From Epidermidibacterium keratini (GTDB taxonomy: Bacteria > Actinomycetota > Actinomycetes > Mycobacteriales > Antricoccaceae): a stretch of DNA of 64,000 nt. Made by a program: the position numbers and the translations under genes. Shown in pieces: positions 32,095 to 41,319 of the stretch. How positions within the stretch are numbered: position 1 is the first letter of the stretch; each line of letters opens with the position of its first letter. The notes beneath the pieces were generated by a model. It searched no databases. It was given only the letters and a program-made list of their open reading frames with translations, and was not told where the DNA came from. The stretch covers positions 3,432,067-3,496,066 of the forward strand of contig NZ_CP047156.1 of the NCBI RefSeq assembly GCF_009834025.1. Direction: 5' to 3'.

Positions 32095-32523
32095 ATGCTC
32101 GACGATGACGGACGGATGTTCCTTGACGCACTCGGGGTGCGTGAAGGGGACGCGCGGCTGAGCGCGGCCGTCGAGCTCGTCGGCGGTGACTACGACACCG
32201 AGATCTTCGATGATCCCGAGGCCACCTATCTTGTGATGGACGACCGGGGTGTCGACTTCCTGCTGGAGGACGACGTCGTCGTCGCCGTGTTCGTCTACGG
32301 CCCAGGCTCTGCCAACGGCGCGCCGTATGCCCGCGGCTCGCACGTCGTGCAGGGCCTGGACTTTGGGGCATCGCCGGGCGAGGCCCGGCGCGTATTGGGC
32401 GAGCCGAAGCGCACCGGTCCGACGTACCTGCTCTATGAGCTGGAGCAGCGGGTCCTGCACCTGGAGTTCACCAGCGGCACGCTCACGATGTTCACGCTGC
32501 AGCTCCGCGACGTCGCGGGCTGA
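32095..32523 (+). CDS. Conserved hypothetical protein, 142 residues
   Basis: A strong ribosome-binding site, AAAGGAGA, precedes the ATG by six bases. The acidic protein reads LDDDGRMFLDALGVREGDAR, then YLVMDDRGVDFLLEDDVVVA and GLDFGASPGEARRVLGEPKR. The repeated pattern 'G.SP.EA..vLGEP' resembles bacterial proteins with SmpA/OmlA-like or immunity-type folds, where a low-complexity beta repeat ends in a conserved GEP. I do not recognise a named family. It is probably cytosolic. It was originally downstream of the intact LLM gene. Confidence 0.75.
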   Translation: MLDDDGRMFLDALGVREGDARLSAAVELVGGDYDTEIFDDPEATYLVMDDRGVDFLLEDDVVVAVFVYGPGSANGAPYARGSHVVQGLDFGASPGEARRVLGEPKRTGPTYLLYELEQRVLHLEFTSGTLTMFTLQLRDVAG

Positions 32524-32543
32524 GCGCGGCGCGAGCGTCTGGA

Positions 32544-32549
32544 TAGGGT
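32544..32549 (+). promoter_or_regulatory. -10 box of the isomerase-family gene
   Basis: TAGGGT is followed by GGGCTT and the ATG at 32556, again a six-base spacing typical of leaderless genes. Confidence 0.45.
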
Positions 32550-32555
32550 GGGCTT

Positions 32556-33290
32556 ATGACCACTGCGTTGACCGGTGCCGAGTACGACGCCGCGCTAGCG
32601 ACTGCCGGAGCGGCCTTTGCCGAGTACGCCGGCTCACTGGACCCGCAGACCGCGGTGCCCTCCTGCCCGGGTTGGACTATGCAGCAGCTGGTCGGGCACC
32701 TCGGCGGGGTGCACGCGTGGGCCGCGGCCGTCGTGCGGGGATCCGGGCCGAAGGTGCCGCGCCCGGAGCCGGAGGGAGAGCTGAGCGAGTGGTATCTCGC
32801 GCAGCTCGGCGTACTGCAGCAGGCGCTTGCACAGACCGATCAACAGCAGCCGGTGTGGACCTTCAACGGCACGCAGCCGGTGAGCTTCTGGGCCCGTCGT
32901 CAGGCGCACGAGCTGGCGATGCACCTGTGCGACGCGCAGCTGGCCGCGGGGCAGCAGCCGACCTACAGCGGGGCGCTCGCGGCCGATGCCGTCAGCGAGG
33001 TCTTCGACGTGATGACGCCGCGGATGAGCAAGGACCGACCGGTCCCGGTGAGCGCACCGATCGCGTTCGTCGCCAGCGATAGCGGCGATCGATGGCTGGT
33101 GCGGCCGAGCGAGAAGCCGGGGCTGGTTGACTACGACCACGGCGGCGCGGGTGACGCTGTCGTCACCGCGACCGCTCCGGTGCAGACCCTCGCGACAGGC
33201 ATCTGGCGGCGTACGCCGACCAGCGACTGGCAGATCGACGGCGACCGCTCGGTGCTCGAGACCTTCATCGACACGCCGCTCACCCCATAG
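32556..33290 (+). CDS. Maleylpyruvate isomerase-family mycothiol-dependent protein
   Basis: The 244-residue protein has a DinB-like four-helix bundle with the metal-ligand pattern of the mycothiol-dependent family: a conserved His in MQQLVGHLGGVHAW and a later HELAMHLCDAQ with two His. PSCPGWTMQQLVGHLGGV is the classic N-terminal signature. The C-terminal domain (WLVRPSEKPGLVDYDHGG, then IWRRTPTSDWQIDGD) is an SCP-2-like fold. Characterised members isomerise maleylpyruvate or transfer mycothiol; the substrate here is unknown. The presence of this family implies mycothiol as the cellular thiol. Confidence 0.88.
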   Translation: MTTALTGAEYDAALATAGAAFAEYAGSLDPQTAVPSCPGWTMQQLVGHLGGVHAWAAAVVRGSGPKVPRPEPEGELSEWYLAQLGVLQQALAQTDQQQPVWTFNGTQPVSFWARRQAHELAMHLCDAQLAAGQQPTYSGALAADAVSEVFDVMTPRMSKDRPVPVSAPIAFVASDSGDRWLVRPSEKPGLVDYDHGGAGDAVVTATAPVQTLATGIWRRTPTSDWQIDGDRSVLETFIDTPLTP

Positions 33291-33325
33291 AGACTCAGCA
33301 AGACCGCTCACGAAAGGACTTTGCT

Positions 33326-34297
33326 ATGACCGGACCGCGTCCCAACGAACAGCAGCAGGCCGCCATGTCCGCGGCGCTGTCTGGCGCCGTCGACCTCAGC
33401 GGACTGAAGGCTCGCGCCGACGCGCAGCGGGGCGGTGCCGACGCCGGCGCGCTCGGCGCCCCGGGTGCTCCCGGCGGCGCCGACGCTCCGCCGCCCCCGG
33501 TGCCCACCGGCCCCAACGTCGTCGCGGTCACCGAGGAGAACTTCCAGTCGGTGATCGAGCAGTCGATGCAGGTCCCGGTCATACTCGAGTTCTATGTCGC
33601 ACGTGCCGACCAGTCCCAGCAGTACGGCGACCTCTTCGAGCGGCTCGCCGCCGACAGCGACGGCACCTGGATCCTCGGCAAGGTCGAGGTGGAGTCCGCC
33701 ATGCGGATCGCCCAGGCCATGCAGATCCAGGGCGTGCCAGCCGTGCGCGCCGTCTTCCAGGGCCAGATAGTCGCCGAGTTCGACGGCAAGCAGCCTGAGG
33801 ACAAGGTGCGCGAGTTCCTCAAGGCGATCGTCGAGGGGACCGGCGGCACGCTTCCCGAAGGCGCCGGGCCGCAGGAGGACCCGCGCGTCGAGGAGGCCGA
33901 GAACGCCATCGCCGAGGGTGATCTCGACAAGGCTGAGGAGCTCTACAACTCCTTGCTCGCAGACGATCCCGCGCACGCGCTCGCCAAGGACGCGCTGAAG
34001 CAGATCCAGCTGATGCGCCGTCTCGGCAGCGATCCGGACGCCGATGTCGACGCGGTGATCCGCGATGCCGACGCGGCTCCCGACGACATCGACAAAGCGA
34101 TGAAGGCCGCCGACCTGCAGGTCGCGGCCGGCGAGTACGACGCGGCCTTCGGCCGGCTTCTGAGCTTTGTGCGAGGCACCGACGACGACGCGAAGGAAGC
34201 GGCGCGCGCCCGGCTCATCGAGCTGTTCGCGATCGTCGGCAACGAGGAGTCGGCCGTGCAGAAGGGCCGCCGCGACCTCGCATCTGCGCTGTTCTAA
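33326..34297 (+). CDS. YbbN/CnoX-type thioredoxin-TPR co-chaperone
   Basis: The 323-residue protein has a disordered Gly/Ala/Pro-rich region (residues 35-60), a thioredoxin fold from about 65, and a tetratricopeptide-like helical C-terminus (ENAIAEGDLDKAEELYNSLL). The usual CxxC is replaced by ADQSQQY after VILEFYVAR, so there is no redox pair; the cis-Pro loop IQGVPAVRAVFQG is kept. YbbN-type proteins hand substrates to DnaK or GroEL. From memory it matches Rv1324, which lies between the thiolase and glgB in M. tuberculosis, as here. AAAGGA precedes the ATG. Confidence 0.9.
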   Translation: MTGPRPNEQQQAAMSAALSGAVDLSGLKARADAQRGGADAGALGAPGAPGGADAPPPPVPTGPNVVAVTEENFQSVIEQSMQVPVILEFYVARADQSQQYGDLFERLAADSDGTWILGKVEVESAMRIAQAMQIQGVPAVRAVFQGQIVAEFDGKQPEDKVREFLKAIVEGTGGTLPEGAGPQEDPRVEEAENAIAEGDLDKAEELYNSLLADDPAHALAKDALKQIQLMRRLGSDPDADVDAVIRDADAAPDDIDKAMKAADLQVAAGEYDAAFGRLLSFVRGTDDDAKEAARARLIELFAIVGNEESAVQKGRRDLASALF

Positions 34298-34303
34298 CTC
34301 AAC

Positions 34304-34358
34304 CACCGAATTCGGTGATCGAGCAGCGAGGAGCGCTAGCGACGAGCGGTTGTCGAGA
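34304..34358. terminator. Hairpin region between convergent genes
   Basis: CACCGAATTCGGTG (34304-34317) is a perfect 14-bp palindrome. Further out CTCAACC (34298-34304) pairs partly with GGTTGTCGAG (34348-34357). It fills the 64-base gap between the co-chaperone and metallopeptidase stops and probably terminates both. It also looks like the REP-type repeats of other actinobacteria. Confidence 0.5.
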
Positions 34359-34361
34359 TCC

Positions 34362-35747
34362 TCAGCAGGCGGAGGCGGTGAGGCCGTCTTCGCGGCCGGA
34401 GTTGAAGCCCTCGCGGAAGGCGTTGATCCGGTCGAAGGCATCGACCTTGTAGGTGTTGATCACCTGGTCGTCTTCGCCGATCCCAATGAGCAAAGCGATC
34501 GCCTCGTCGAGGTCACCCGGTGAGATCTTCAGGCCCCCCGCGGTTGGCGTGCCCTCGACGGTCTTCTCGAACGCGTCGCCGGCGTACACCCCGCTCAGGC
34601 ACAGCTGTGCGGTGAGCCGGTCGGCGCCCTTGGTCTTGGAGCCGGTGACGTTCAGGATCGCGTCCGAATATGCGAGGGCAAACAGCTCCATCACCGCGAA
34701 GTCGCCGTACTTCTCCGAGGCCGTCGCGGGGGCACCGCTGTCGTCGTACAGCACCGTGGACTCTGCCTTGCAGTAGTAGACCTGGTCATCCTGTTTCTTG
34801 CCGTCGCAGGTGACCGCGCCGTCGGCCGGCTCGGCGGGAACCTCTTCCCAGGATTTGCCTTCATCACTGGCGACCGCGTCACCAAACGCGTTCATCTCGG
34901 TGTCGGCGTAGCCCACGATCTCCTCGTAGGAGAGGTTGCCGCCAGTCTTTTGCTCGTTCTCGTTGTAGGCAAACTCGGTGTACTCACGGTCGGGTCCGAA
35001 CGCGTCCTTGCAGTAGCCGGCGCCCTCGTAGAACCCCTCCTGGAAGGCCGCGACGCGGTCGAAGCCCGACCCGTGCGAGCTCGGGTCGTCGGCTGACTCA
35101 CCGGGCTGGTCGCGAAACAGCAGATAGCCGCCGAGGACAGCGTCGAGATCCTCACTGGTGAGGTCGTAGTACTTCGTGCCCTTCTGGGCACTCTGAGAGA
35201 AAGCGCCGGCGTAGCAGTCGGCCTGAGTCTCCAACGCGATGGCCTTGTCATCGAGCCCGCTCGTCTGGGACTGCACGAGGTGCCCGACCTCGTGCGACAT
35301 CACCAGGGCGACCAGGAACGGACCGTAGGTATCGGATAACTCGGCCATGAAGTTGCGGTCGAAGGCGATGATGTCCTCGGCGGAGCAGTAGAACGCGTTT
35401 TGCGCCGCCGAGCTGTTATCGCCCTCGAAGCACGGAATCGGCTCGCTCTGCTCGGGCGTGTAGCTGTAGATGCCGCCGGCCGGCTCCTGGAACTCCTTGC
35501 CGAAGACCTTCGGCATCTGCTTCTTCCAGAACGTAAACGCGTCGTCGAGGGCGTTGGCGACCTGCTGGTCGGTCTCGCTGCCGTCGGAGTTCTGAATGTT
35601 CAGCTCGCTCGGCGGGGCGTTCTTCTTGACGCCGCCCTCGGCGTACTCGCCTTTGCCCTGGACGGTCATCGTGCATCCGGCCAGCAGCAGTACGGCGCAC
35701 AGCAGTCCGGTGAGTGCCTTGAGTGCTCGGTGCGGCGCAATGCTCAC
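34362..35747 (-). CDS. Neutral zinc metallopeptidase lipoprotein
   Basis: The 461-residue protein has a type II signal peptide with lipobox LLAGC (Cys25), so it is exported and lipid-anchored. The catalytic zinc site is MSHEVGHLVQ (HEVGH at 152-156), and the third ligand is probably the Glu of ALETQADCYAGAF, about 22 residues later. The protein belongs to the putative neutral zinc metallopeptidase (YpfJ-like) family. A second half, with YSDAILNV and the closing EGFNSGREDGL, may be a degenerate repeat of GFDRVAAFQEGFYEGAGYC. Substrate unknown. GTG start. The lspA on the mobile element could in principle process it. Confidence 0.87.
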   Translation of the reverse strand: MSIAPHRALKALTGLLCAVLLLAGCTMTVQGKGEYAEGGVKKNAPPSELNIQNSDGSETDQQVANALDDAFTFWKKQMPKVFGKEFQEPAGGIYSYTPEQSEPIPCFEGDNSSAAQNAFYCSAEDIIAFDRNFMAELSDTYGPFLVALVMSHEVGHLVQSQTSGLDDKAIALETQADCYAGAFSQSAQKGTKYYDLTSEDLDAVLGGYLLFRDQPGESADDPSSHGSGFDRVAAFQEGFYEGAGYCKDAFGPDREYTEFAYNENEQKTGGNLSYEEIVGYADTEMNAFGDAVASDEGKSWEEVPAEPADGAVTCDGKKQDDQVYYCKAESTVLYDDSGAPATASEKYGDFAVMELFALAYSDAILNVTGSKTKGADRLTAQLCLSGVYAGDAFEKTVEGTPTAGGLKISPGDLDEAIALLIGIGEDDQVINTYKVDAFDRINAFREGFNSGREDGLTASAC

Positions 35748-35789
35748 GTGCTCAGTCTCTCCAGTGGGAAGCGATCTCGACCACTGTAG

Positions 35790-37991
35790 TCAGTCGGCCT
35801 GTTGAGTCGACGCGAACCGTAGCCAGATGGTGCCCAGCGGCGGCACCGCGATGGTGGCGCTGTGCGCAAATCCGTGGTGCTCCTCGGGCGCGGTGTGCAC
35901 CTCGCCCAGGTTGCCGACCCCGGATCCGCCGTACACCTCGGCGTCGGTGTTGATCAGCTCCTCCCAGCGCCCAGGCGCGGGAAGGCCGATGCGGTAGGAG
36001 TGGTGGGGTACGCCGCTGAAGTTGGTGATCGAGGCGACCATCTCGCCGTCGCCGTCGAAGCGCACGAACGAGATCACGTTGCTCTGCGAGTCGTTGGCAT
36101 CGATCCACTGGAACCCCGACGGCTCGTTGTCGCGGCCCCACAGCGGCCGGTTGTCGCGGTAGGCCCGGTTGAGATCACTGACCAGCGAGCGGACCCCTGC
36201 GTGTGCCGGGTTCTCCAGCAGCCACCAGTCCAGGCCGCGCTCGTCTGACCACTCGGCGTCCTGCGCGAACTCCGAGCCCATGAAGAGCAGCTTCTTGCCC
36301 GGGTGCGCCCACATGTAGGCCAGCAGCGCGCGCACGTTGGCCAGCTGCTGCCACCGGTCACCAGGCATCTTGCGCAGCAGCGATCCCTTGCCGTGCACGA
36401 CCTCGTCGTGGCTGATCGGCAACACGAAGTTCTCGGAGTAGGCGTACATCATCGAGAACGTCAGCTGGTTGTGGTGGAACGAGCGGTGCACCGGGTCCTT
36501 GGAGATGTACTCCAGGGTGTCGTTCATCCAACCCATGTTCCACTTGAAGCCGAAGCCCAGCCCGCCGAGATGAGTCGGGCGGGTGACGCCCGGCCACGAC
36601 GTCGACTCCTCGGCGATGGTGACGACGCCGGGCACCTGCCGGTAGACGGTCGCGTTGAACTCCTGCAGGAACGCGACCGCCTCCAGGTTTTCGCGGCCGC
36701 CGTACTCGTTGGGGCTCCACTCGCCGTCGCGGCGCGAGTAGTCGCGGTAGAGCATCGAGGCGACGGCGTCCACGCGCAGGCCGTCGATGTGGTACTCCTC
36801 GAGCCAGAAAAGTGCGTTGGCGACAAGGAAGTTGCGCACTTCGCGGCGTCCGAAGTCAAACACCAGCGTGCCCCAGTCCGGGTGCTCACCGCGCTGCGGA
36901 TCGGGGTGCTCATAAAGTGGCGTGCCGTCGAACCGGGCCAAAGCCCAGATATCTTTGGGAAAGTGGGCTGGGACCCAGTCGACGAGTACGCCGTACCCGC
37001 TCTGGTGCAGGCGATCGACGAGGTACTTGAAGTCATCGGGCGAGCCGAAGCGCGACGTTGGCGCGTAGTAGGAGCTGACCTGGTAGCCCCACGACCCGCC
37101 GAAGGGATGCTCGGCGACCGGCATCAGCTCGACGTGGGTGAAGCCGTTCTCGTCGAGATACTCCACCAGCTCGTCGGCGAGCTGCCGGTAGCTCAGCCCG
37201 GGTCGCCACGAGCCGACGTGCAGCTCGTAGGTGCTCATTGCGCTGGCATGCCAGGGGGTCTCGGCGCGTCGCGCTAGCCACTGCTCGTCGCCCCAGACGT
37301 GGTGGGACTGGGTGATGCGCGAGGCCCACTTCGGCGGTACGTCGGTCGCGAACGCGAACGGGTCGGCCTTCTCCGAGGTGCGGCCGTCGGGACCGGTCAC
37401 CAGGAACTTGTAGTACTGGCCGACCTCGGCTCCGGGGATGAAAAGCTCCCACACGCCAGTCGATCCGATGACCCGCATCGGGAACTGCTGACCGCCCCAG
37501 AAGTCGAAGTCGCCGGTGACGCGCACGCCCCGGGCGTTGGGCGCCCACACCGCAAACGAGACGCCCTCGACCGTGCCGGAGGCGGTCTCGTAGCGGCGCA
37601 CATGCGCGCCGAGAAGCTCCCACAACCGCTCGTGCCGCCCTTCGCCGATGAGGTGGGAGTCGAGCTCGCCGATCGTCGGGAACCAGCGGTAGGGATCGTC
37701 GCTGAGGTAGGTCTGATCGCCGTAGGTGACCTCGATCCGATAGTCCGGGACCGGCCCGTCGATCGCTGCAGCGAAGATCCCCTCGGGCGCGACCCGCACC
37801 ATCGGGGTGCGCTGCGCACCGACCACGAGCTGGGCGCTGTCGGCGCCGGGCCGGTAGGCGCGGATCGCGGTCTGCTGGTCACCAACCGGGTGAGCACCGA
37901 GGACCGCGTGCGGGTTGTGGTGCGTGCCCGATACGAGCCGGCGCACATCCTCCGCGTCGACGTTCAGGTGTGCGCTGCCGGAAACGGTCAT
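35790..37991 (-). CDS. glgB: 1,4-alpha-glucan branching enzyme GlgB
   Basis: The 733-residue GH13 enzyme has an N-terminal carbohydrate-binding region ([11 protein letters not shown]), a second CBM48-like module ([15 protein letters not shown]), and the catalytic barrel. The nucleophile is Asp408 in [17 protein letters not shown] and the acid/base is Glu461 in [24 protein letters not shown] holds the third acidic residue. It introduces alpha-1,6 branches into alpha-1,4-glucan. It is the last gene of glgE-mak-glgB and supplies branches for glucan made by GlgE. A 22-base gap separates it from mak, so it is operonic. Confidence 0.97.
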   Translation of the reverse strand: MTVSGSAHLNVDAEDVRRLVSGTHHNPHAVLGAHPVGDQQTAIRAYRPGADSAQLVVGAQRTPMVRVAPEGIFAAAIDGPVPDYRIEVTYGDQTYLSDDPYRWFPTIGELDSHLIGEGRHERLWELLGAHVRRYETASGTVEGVSFAVWAPNARGVRVTGDFDFWGGQQFPMRVIGSTGVWELFIPGAEVGQYYKFLVTGPDGRTSEKADPFAFATDVPPKWASRITQSHHVWGDEQWLARRAETPWHASAMSTYELHVGSWRPGLSYRQLADELVEYLDENGFTHVELMPVAEHPFGGSWGYQVSSYYAPTSRFGSPDDFKYLVDRLHQSGYGVLVDWVPAHFPKDIWALARFDGTPLYEHPDPQRGEHPDWGTLVFDFGRREVRNFLVANALFWLEEYHIDGLRVDAVASMLYRDYSRRDGEWSPNEYGGRENLEAVAFLQEFNATVYRQVPGVVTIAEESTSWPGVTRPTHLGGLGFGFKWNMGWMNDTLEYISKDPVHRSFHHNQLTFSMMYAYSENFVLPISHDEVVHGKGSLLRKMPGDRWQQLANVRALLAYMWAHPGKKLLFMGSEFAQDAEWSDERGLDWWLLENPAHAGVRSLVSDLNRAYRDNRPLWGRDNEPSGFQWIDANDSQSNVISFVRFDGDGEMVASITNFSGVPHHSYRIGLPAPGRWEELINTDAEVYGGSGVGNLGEVHTAPEEHHGFAHSATIAVPPLGTIWLRFASTQQAD

Positions 37992-38013
37992 CTGCTGTTA
38001 CCTCCGTCGTCGC

Positions 38014-39240
38014 TCAGCGTAGTGGTTCGTCGCCGACGAGCCGGCGTATGGCGTGAAGGGGTATCGACACACGCTCGGGACGGTGTGCCGCCTCATAGCC
38101 GACCTCGTAGACGGCCTTGTCCAGCTCGTAGAGCCCGAGCAGGTCGTGATCGACCCGCTCGCCGCGCTGCAGCTCGTAGCCCTCCACGAACAGCTCGGCG
38201 TTTCGCTCTCGCCACGCATCACCCGCGGCGCGATCCCCGGCCTGCCAGCGCGCGGCGTAGTCGAAGGAGCGAAGAACACCGGCAAGGTCACGCATGGGGG
38301 AGTCGGGTGCTCGTCGTCGGTCGAGTGGTTCGAGCGGCTCGCCTTCGAAGTCCAGGAAGATCCAGCCGTCGGGGCCGAACCGGGCCTGGCCGAGGTGCAG
38401 GTCACCATGAATGCGCTGCAGCGTAAGGGATTCGCCGGACGCCGCGACGCTTTCGAGTCGCGTCGTCACCTGCCCGTGGTACGGCGCAAGCTCGGCGACG
38501 TCAGCGACCGCGTCCAGTCGGCGTCGTAGCCGCGCGATCGTCTGGTCGGCGGTGGTGCGTGCAGTCCCAAACGCCGCCACGAGGTCATCGTGCAACGCAC
38601 CGAGAGCGATGCCGAGCTCGTAGGCGGCCCCGGGGAAGTGGGCGCCGCGTCCACCGGCGGCCTCGGACTGCGCGTCGGCGACCGCCAGCTCGAAACCGTC
38701 CTCACCGGCAACCCGCCGATGCACGGTCAGTACGTCGAACCCGGCGTCGCCTGGAGCGTGCAGCCGCAAGGCAGCCGATAGGGGAGCGACGCGCACCGAG
38801 CCGCGGGCACGCAGCGCGGTGCCGACCTCGACCTCCGGGTTGGCACCCGGTTCGAGTCGTCGGATGATCTTGAGCACCCACTCGTGGTCGACGAGAGCGC
38901 TGGAGTTGGATTGCTCACCGCGCAACGGCTGCACTGTGGACGGTGAGTCGGGCAGTGGCTCCAGCACGACGGACTCGAGCCCGGTGGGAGGCGAGCCGAC
39001 TGCCTGCCACAGTGCCCTGACCACGGTCTCGGGGTCGGCGCCGGTGAGATCCGGAACAAAGTATTGCTCTGGATCGCCTGCGGCATAAGCGATCTCGACG
39101 ATGTCGGCGGCAATAGTCTGCTCAGACTCGAGCGGGACCGACGCGACAACTGCGGTACCGGTGGCGTCGCGATGCCGTCCGGCGTACCAGCGCTGCTGCG
39201 TGATCCACCCCAGCGGCAGCCGTGGGTCGGGTGAGCTCAC
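38014..39240 (-). CDS. mak: Maltokinase (Mak/Pep2)
   Basis: The 408-residue APH-like kinase has the N-terminal cap WITQQRWYAG typical of Mak, the ATP-binding Lys in VDHEWVLKIIRR, the catalytic loop LQRIHGDLHLGQ, and the metal-binding WIFLDFEGEP. It phosphorylates maltose to maltose-1-phosphate, which GlgE uses as donor. In many actinobacteria Mak is fused to or beside TreS, which makes the maltose; here there is neither fusion nor treS neighbour. The GTG start overlaps the glgE stop (GTGA), giving obligate co-translation. Confidence 0.93.
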   Translation of the reverse strand: MSSPDPRLPLGWITQQRWYAGRHRDATGTAVVASVPLESEQTIAADIVEIAYAAGDPEQYFVPDLTGADPETVVRALWQAVGSPPTGLESVVLEPLPDSPSTVQPLRGEQSNSSALVDHEWVLKIIRRLEPGANPEVEVGTALRARGSVRVAPLSAALRLHAPGDAGFDVLTVHRRVAGEDGFELAVADAQSEAAGGRGAHFPGAAYELGIALGALHDDLVAAFGTARTTADQTIARLRRRLDAVADVAELAPYHGQVTTRLESVAASGESLTLQRIHGDLHLGQARFGPDGWIFLDFEGEPLEPLDRRRAPDSPMRDLAGVLRSFDYAARWQAGDRAAGDAWRERNAELFVEGYELQRGERVDHDLLGLYELDKAVYEVGYEAAHRPERVSIPLHAIRRLVGDEPLR

Positions 39241-41234
39241 GATCGGCGCACCGCAATGATGTGTGCGGGGTTGGCATCGCCACGCAGCTCGACGAAGTTC
39301 TGCTCGCCCCAGTCGTAGGTCTCGCCGCTGAGCTCGTCGTAGGCGCTAAAGCGGTCATCCCAGCCCAACCCGAGCTCGGGCATGGTGAGCCGGATCGTGG
39401 TCTGTGCTGTGTGGTGGGAGTCCAGCGAGCACACGACGATGACCGTGTCGCCGGTTGCCTCGTCCGATCGCGAGTAGACGATGACGTTTTCGTTGTCGGA
39501 GTGGTGGAAGACCAGGTTGCGGATGCTCGACTCGAGCGCGGGGTGGGCGCGCCGCGCCTCGTTGAGCTGGCGCAGGAACGGCGCGATCGAGCGGCGCTCG
39601 GCTGCGGCGGTATTCCAGTCACGGTGGCGAAGTTGGTATTTTTCGCTGTCGAGGTACTCCTCGCTGCCGGGGCGCACCGCCACATGTTCACCGAGCTCGT
39701 AGCCGGAGTAGACGCCCCACGATCCGGACATCGTCGAGGCGAGTACGGCGCGGATGCGGAACATCTGCAGGCCGCCGTACTGCAAGGACTCGTGCAGGAT
39801 GTCCGGAGTGTTCACAAAGAGGTTGGGGTTGAGGTAGTCGGCCGACTCCACGAGGTCCTCGCCGAACTCCTCAAGCTCCCACTTCGCCGTGCGCCAGGTG
39901 AAGTAGGTATAGGACTGTGAGAATCCTCGGCGCCCCAGGCCTTTCATCATCGACGGACGGGTAAACGCCTCGGCCAGGAAGATCACGTCGGGATGCTCGC
40001 GCTTGACCTCCCAGATCAGCCACTGCCAGAAGTTCACTGGCTTGGTGTGGGGGTTGTCGACACGGAAGATGTGCACCCCGTGCTCGATCCAGAAGGTGAC
40101 AACGCGCAGTACTTCGGCGTAGAGGCCCTCGGGGTCGTTGTCGAAGTTGAGGGGGTAGATGTCCTGGTATTTCTTCGGTGGATTCTCCGCGAAGGCGATA
40201 GTGCCGTCGGCGAGCGTGGTGAACCACTCGGGATGGGCCTTGACCCAGGGGTGATCCGGCGCGCACTGCAGAGCGAGGTCCAGGGCGATCTCGATCCCGC
40301 GCCGGTCAGCCTCGGCGACGAGGCGGTCGAAGTCGTCGATGGTGCCGAGATCGGGGTGCACCGCGTCGTGTCCGCCGAGTCGCGATCCGACCGCCCACGG
40401 CGAGCCGACGTCGCCCGGCTCGGCGACGAGGGAGTTGTTGCGACCCTTACGGTTGATCTCACCGATCGGATGTATAGGTGGAAAGTAGACGACATCGAAG
40501 CCCATCGTCGCGATCCGCAGCAGATCCTTCGAGGCGGAGGCAAACGTGCCGTGGACCTGTCGCCCCGCTCCGTCGAGCCCGCCGGTCGACCGGGGAAAGA
40601 GCTCGTACCAGCTGCCCACGGCAGCACGGCGCGGGTCGACCCACAGCTCGTACGACGGGCTCGTCGTAACGAGCTCACGCACGGGAGAGGCGTCGAGGAT
40701 CTCGGCGACCTCACCGCCCAGCGCGATCGAGACGCGATCGAGCAAGGTGGCGTCGCGGTCTTGCAGACTCGTGATGGCCGCGGTGAGAATCGCCCGGGCC
40801 GACTCCGGCGCCGTACGCGCCGCGGTCTGCAGGATGGCAACGCCGGCGGCGAGGTCGTTGGCAAGGTCGGCGGCGGTCTGGCCGGCCTCGACCTTGGCGA
40901 TGACGGCGTGCTCCCAGGTCGAGAAGGGGTCGCTCCACGCCTCGATGTGAAAGCGCCACATGCCCGTCTGCGACACCGGAGCGGAGGCGATGTGGCGGTC
41001 ACTGGTGAGCGCCGTGCGGTGCATGCGCGTGGAGTACTGCGTGCCGGACGGGTCCTCGAGGACGACGGTCGCTCCGACCGCGTCGTGTCCCTCGCGGAAG
41101 ACGGTCGCCGCAAACGGCACGATCTCACCGACGATCGCGCGGGCCGGGAACCGGCCGCACTCGACGGTCGGGGTGATGTCAGTGATCGCGAGTCGCCCCT
41201 CGGCGATGGCCGAACGCATGCGCGTGCTGTCCAT
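39237..41234 (-). CDS. glgE: Alpha-1,4-glucan:maltose-1-phosphate maltosyltransferase GlgE
   Basis: The 665-residue GH13_3 enzyme has the nucleophile Asp393 in FRVDNPHTKP and acid/base Glu422 in FLAEAFTRPSMM, one residue off the Streptomyces GlgE1 numbers. The substrate pocket blocks FPPIHPIGEINRKGRNN and WNTAAAERRSI are present. It extends alpha-glucan by maltosyl units from maltose-1-phosphate. The start at ATG 41234 has AGGATGG before it. It is transcribed divergently from glgP with only 85 bases between, so both promoters share that space. In mycobacteria loss of GlgE causes toxic donor accumulation. Confidence 0.96.
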   Translation of the reverse strand: MDSTRMRSAIAEGRLAITDITPTVECGRFPARAIVGEIVPFAATVFREGHDAVGATVVLEDPSGTQYSTRMHRTALTSDRHIASAPVSQTGMWRFHIEAWSDPFSTWEHAVIAKVEAGQTAADLANDLAAGVAILQTAARTAPESARAILTAAITSLQDRDATLLDRVSIALGGEVAEILDASPVRELVTTSPSYELWVDPRRAAVGSWYELFPRSTGGLDGAGRQVHGTFASASKDLLRIATMGFDVVYFPPIHPIGEINRKGRNNSLVAEPGDVGSPWAVGSRLGGHDAVHPDLGTIDDFDRLVAEADRRGIEIALDLALQCAPDHPWVKAHPEWFTTLADGTIAFAENPPKKYQDIYPLNFDNDPEGLYAEVLRVVTFWIEHGVHIFRVDNPHTKPVNFWQWLIWEVKREHPDVIFLAEAFTRPSMMKGLGRRGFSQSYTYFTWRTAKWELEEFGEDLVESADYLNPNLFVNTPDILHESLQYGGLQMFRIRAVLASTMSGSWGVYSGYELGEHVAVRPGSEEYLDSEKYQLRHRDWNTAAAERRSIAPFLRQLNEARRAHPALESSIRNLVFHHSDNENVIVYSRSDEATGDTVIVVCSLDSHHTAQTTIRLTMPELGLGWDDRFSAYDELSGETYDWGEQNFVELRGDANPAHIIAVRRS

Positions 41235-41307
41235 GCCGCCATCCTGCCAGCCCGAGCAACCTACTCTCGACCCCCGCACCGGCTTCACCGGCTGGTCAGC
41301 GCGTCGT

Positions 41308-41313
41308 TACGGT
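41308..41313 (+). promoter_or_regulatory. -10 box of glgP
   Basis: TACGGT precedes the GTG at 41320 by six bases, predicting a leaderless glgP mRNA. Confidence 0.4.
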
Positions 41314-41319
41314 GGGCGC

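Noticed and set aside
40960-41319. Upstream extension of glgP
   Set aside because: It overlaps glgE on the other strand and lacks phosphorylase similarity; the GTG at 41320 gives the usual length and follows a -10 box.
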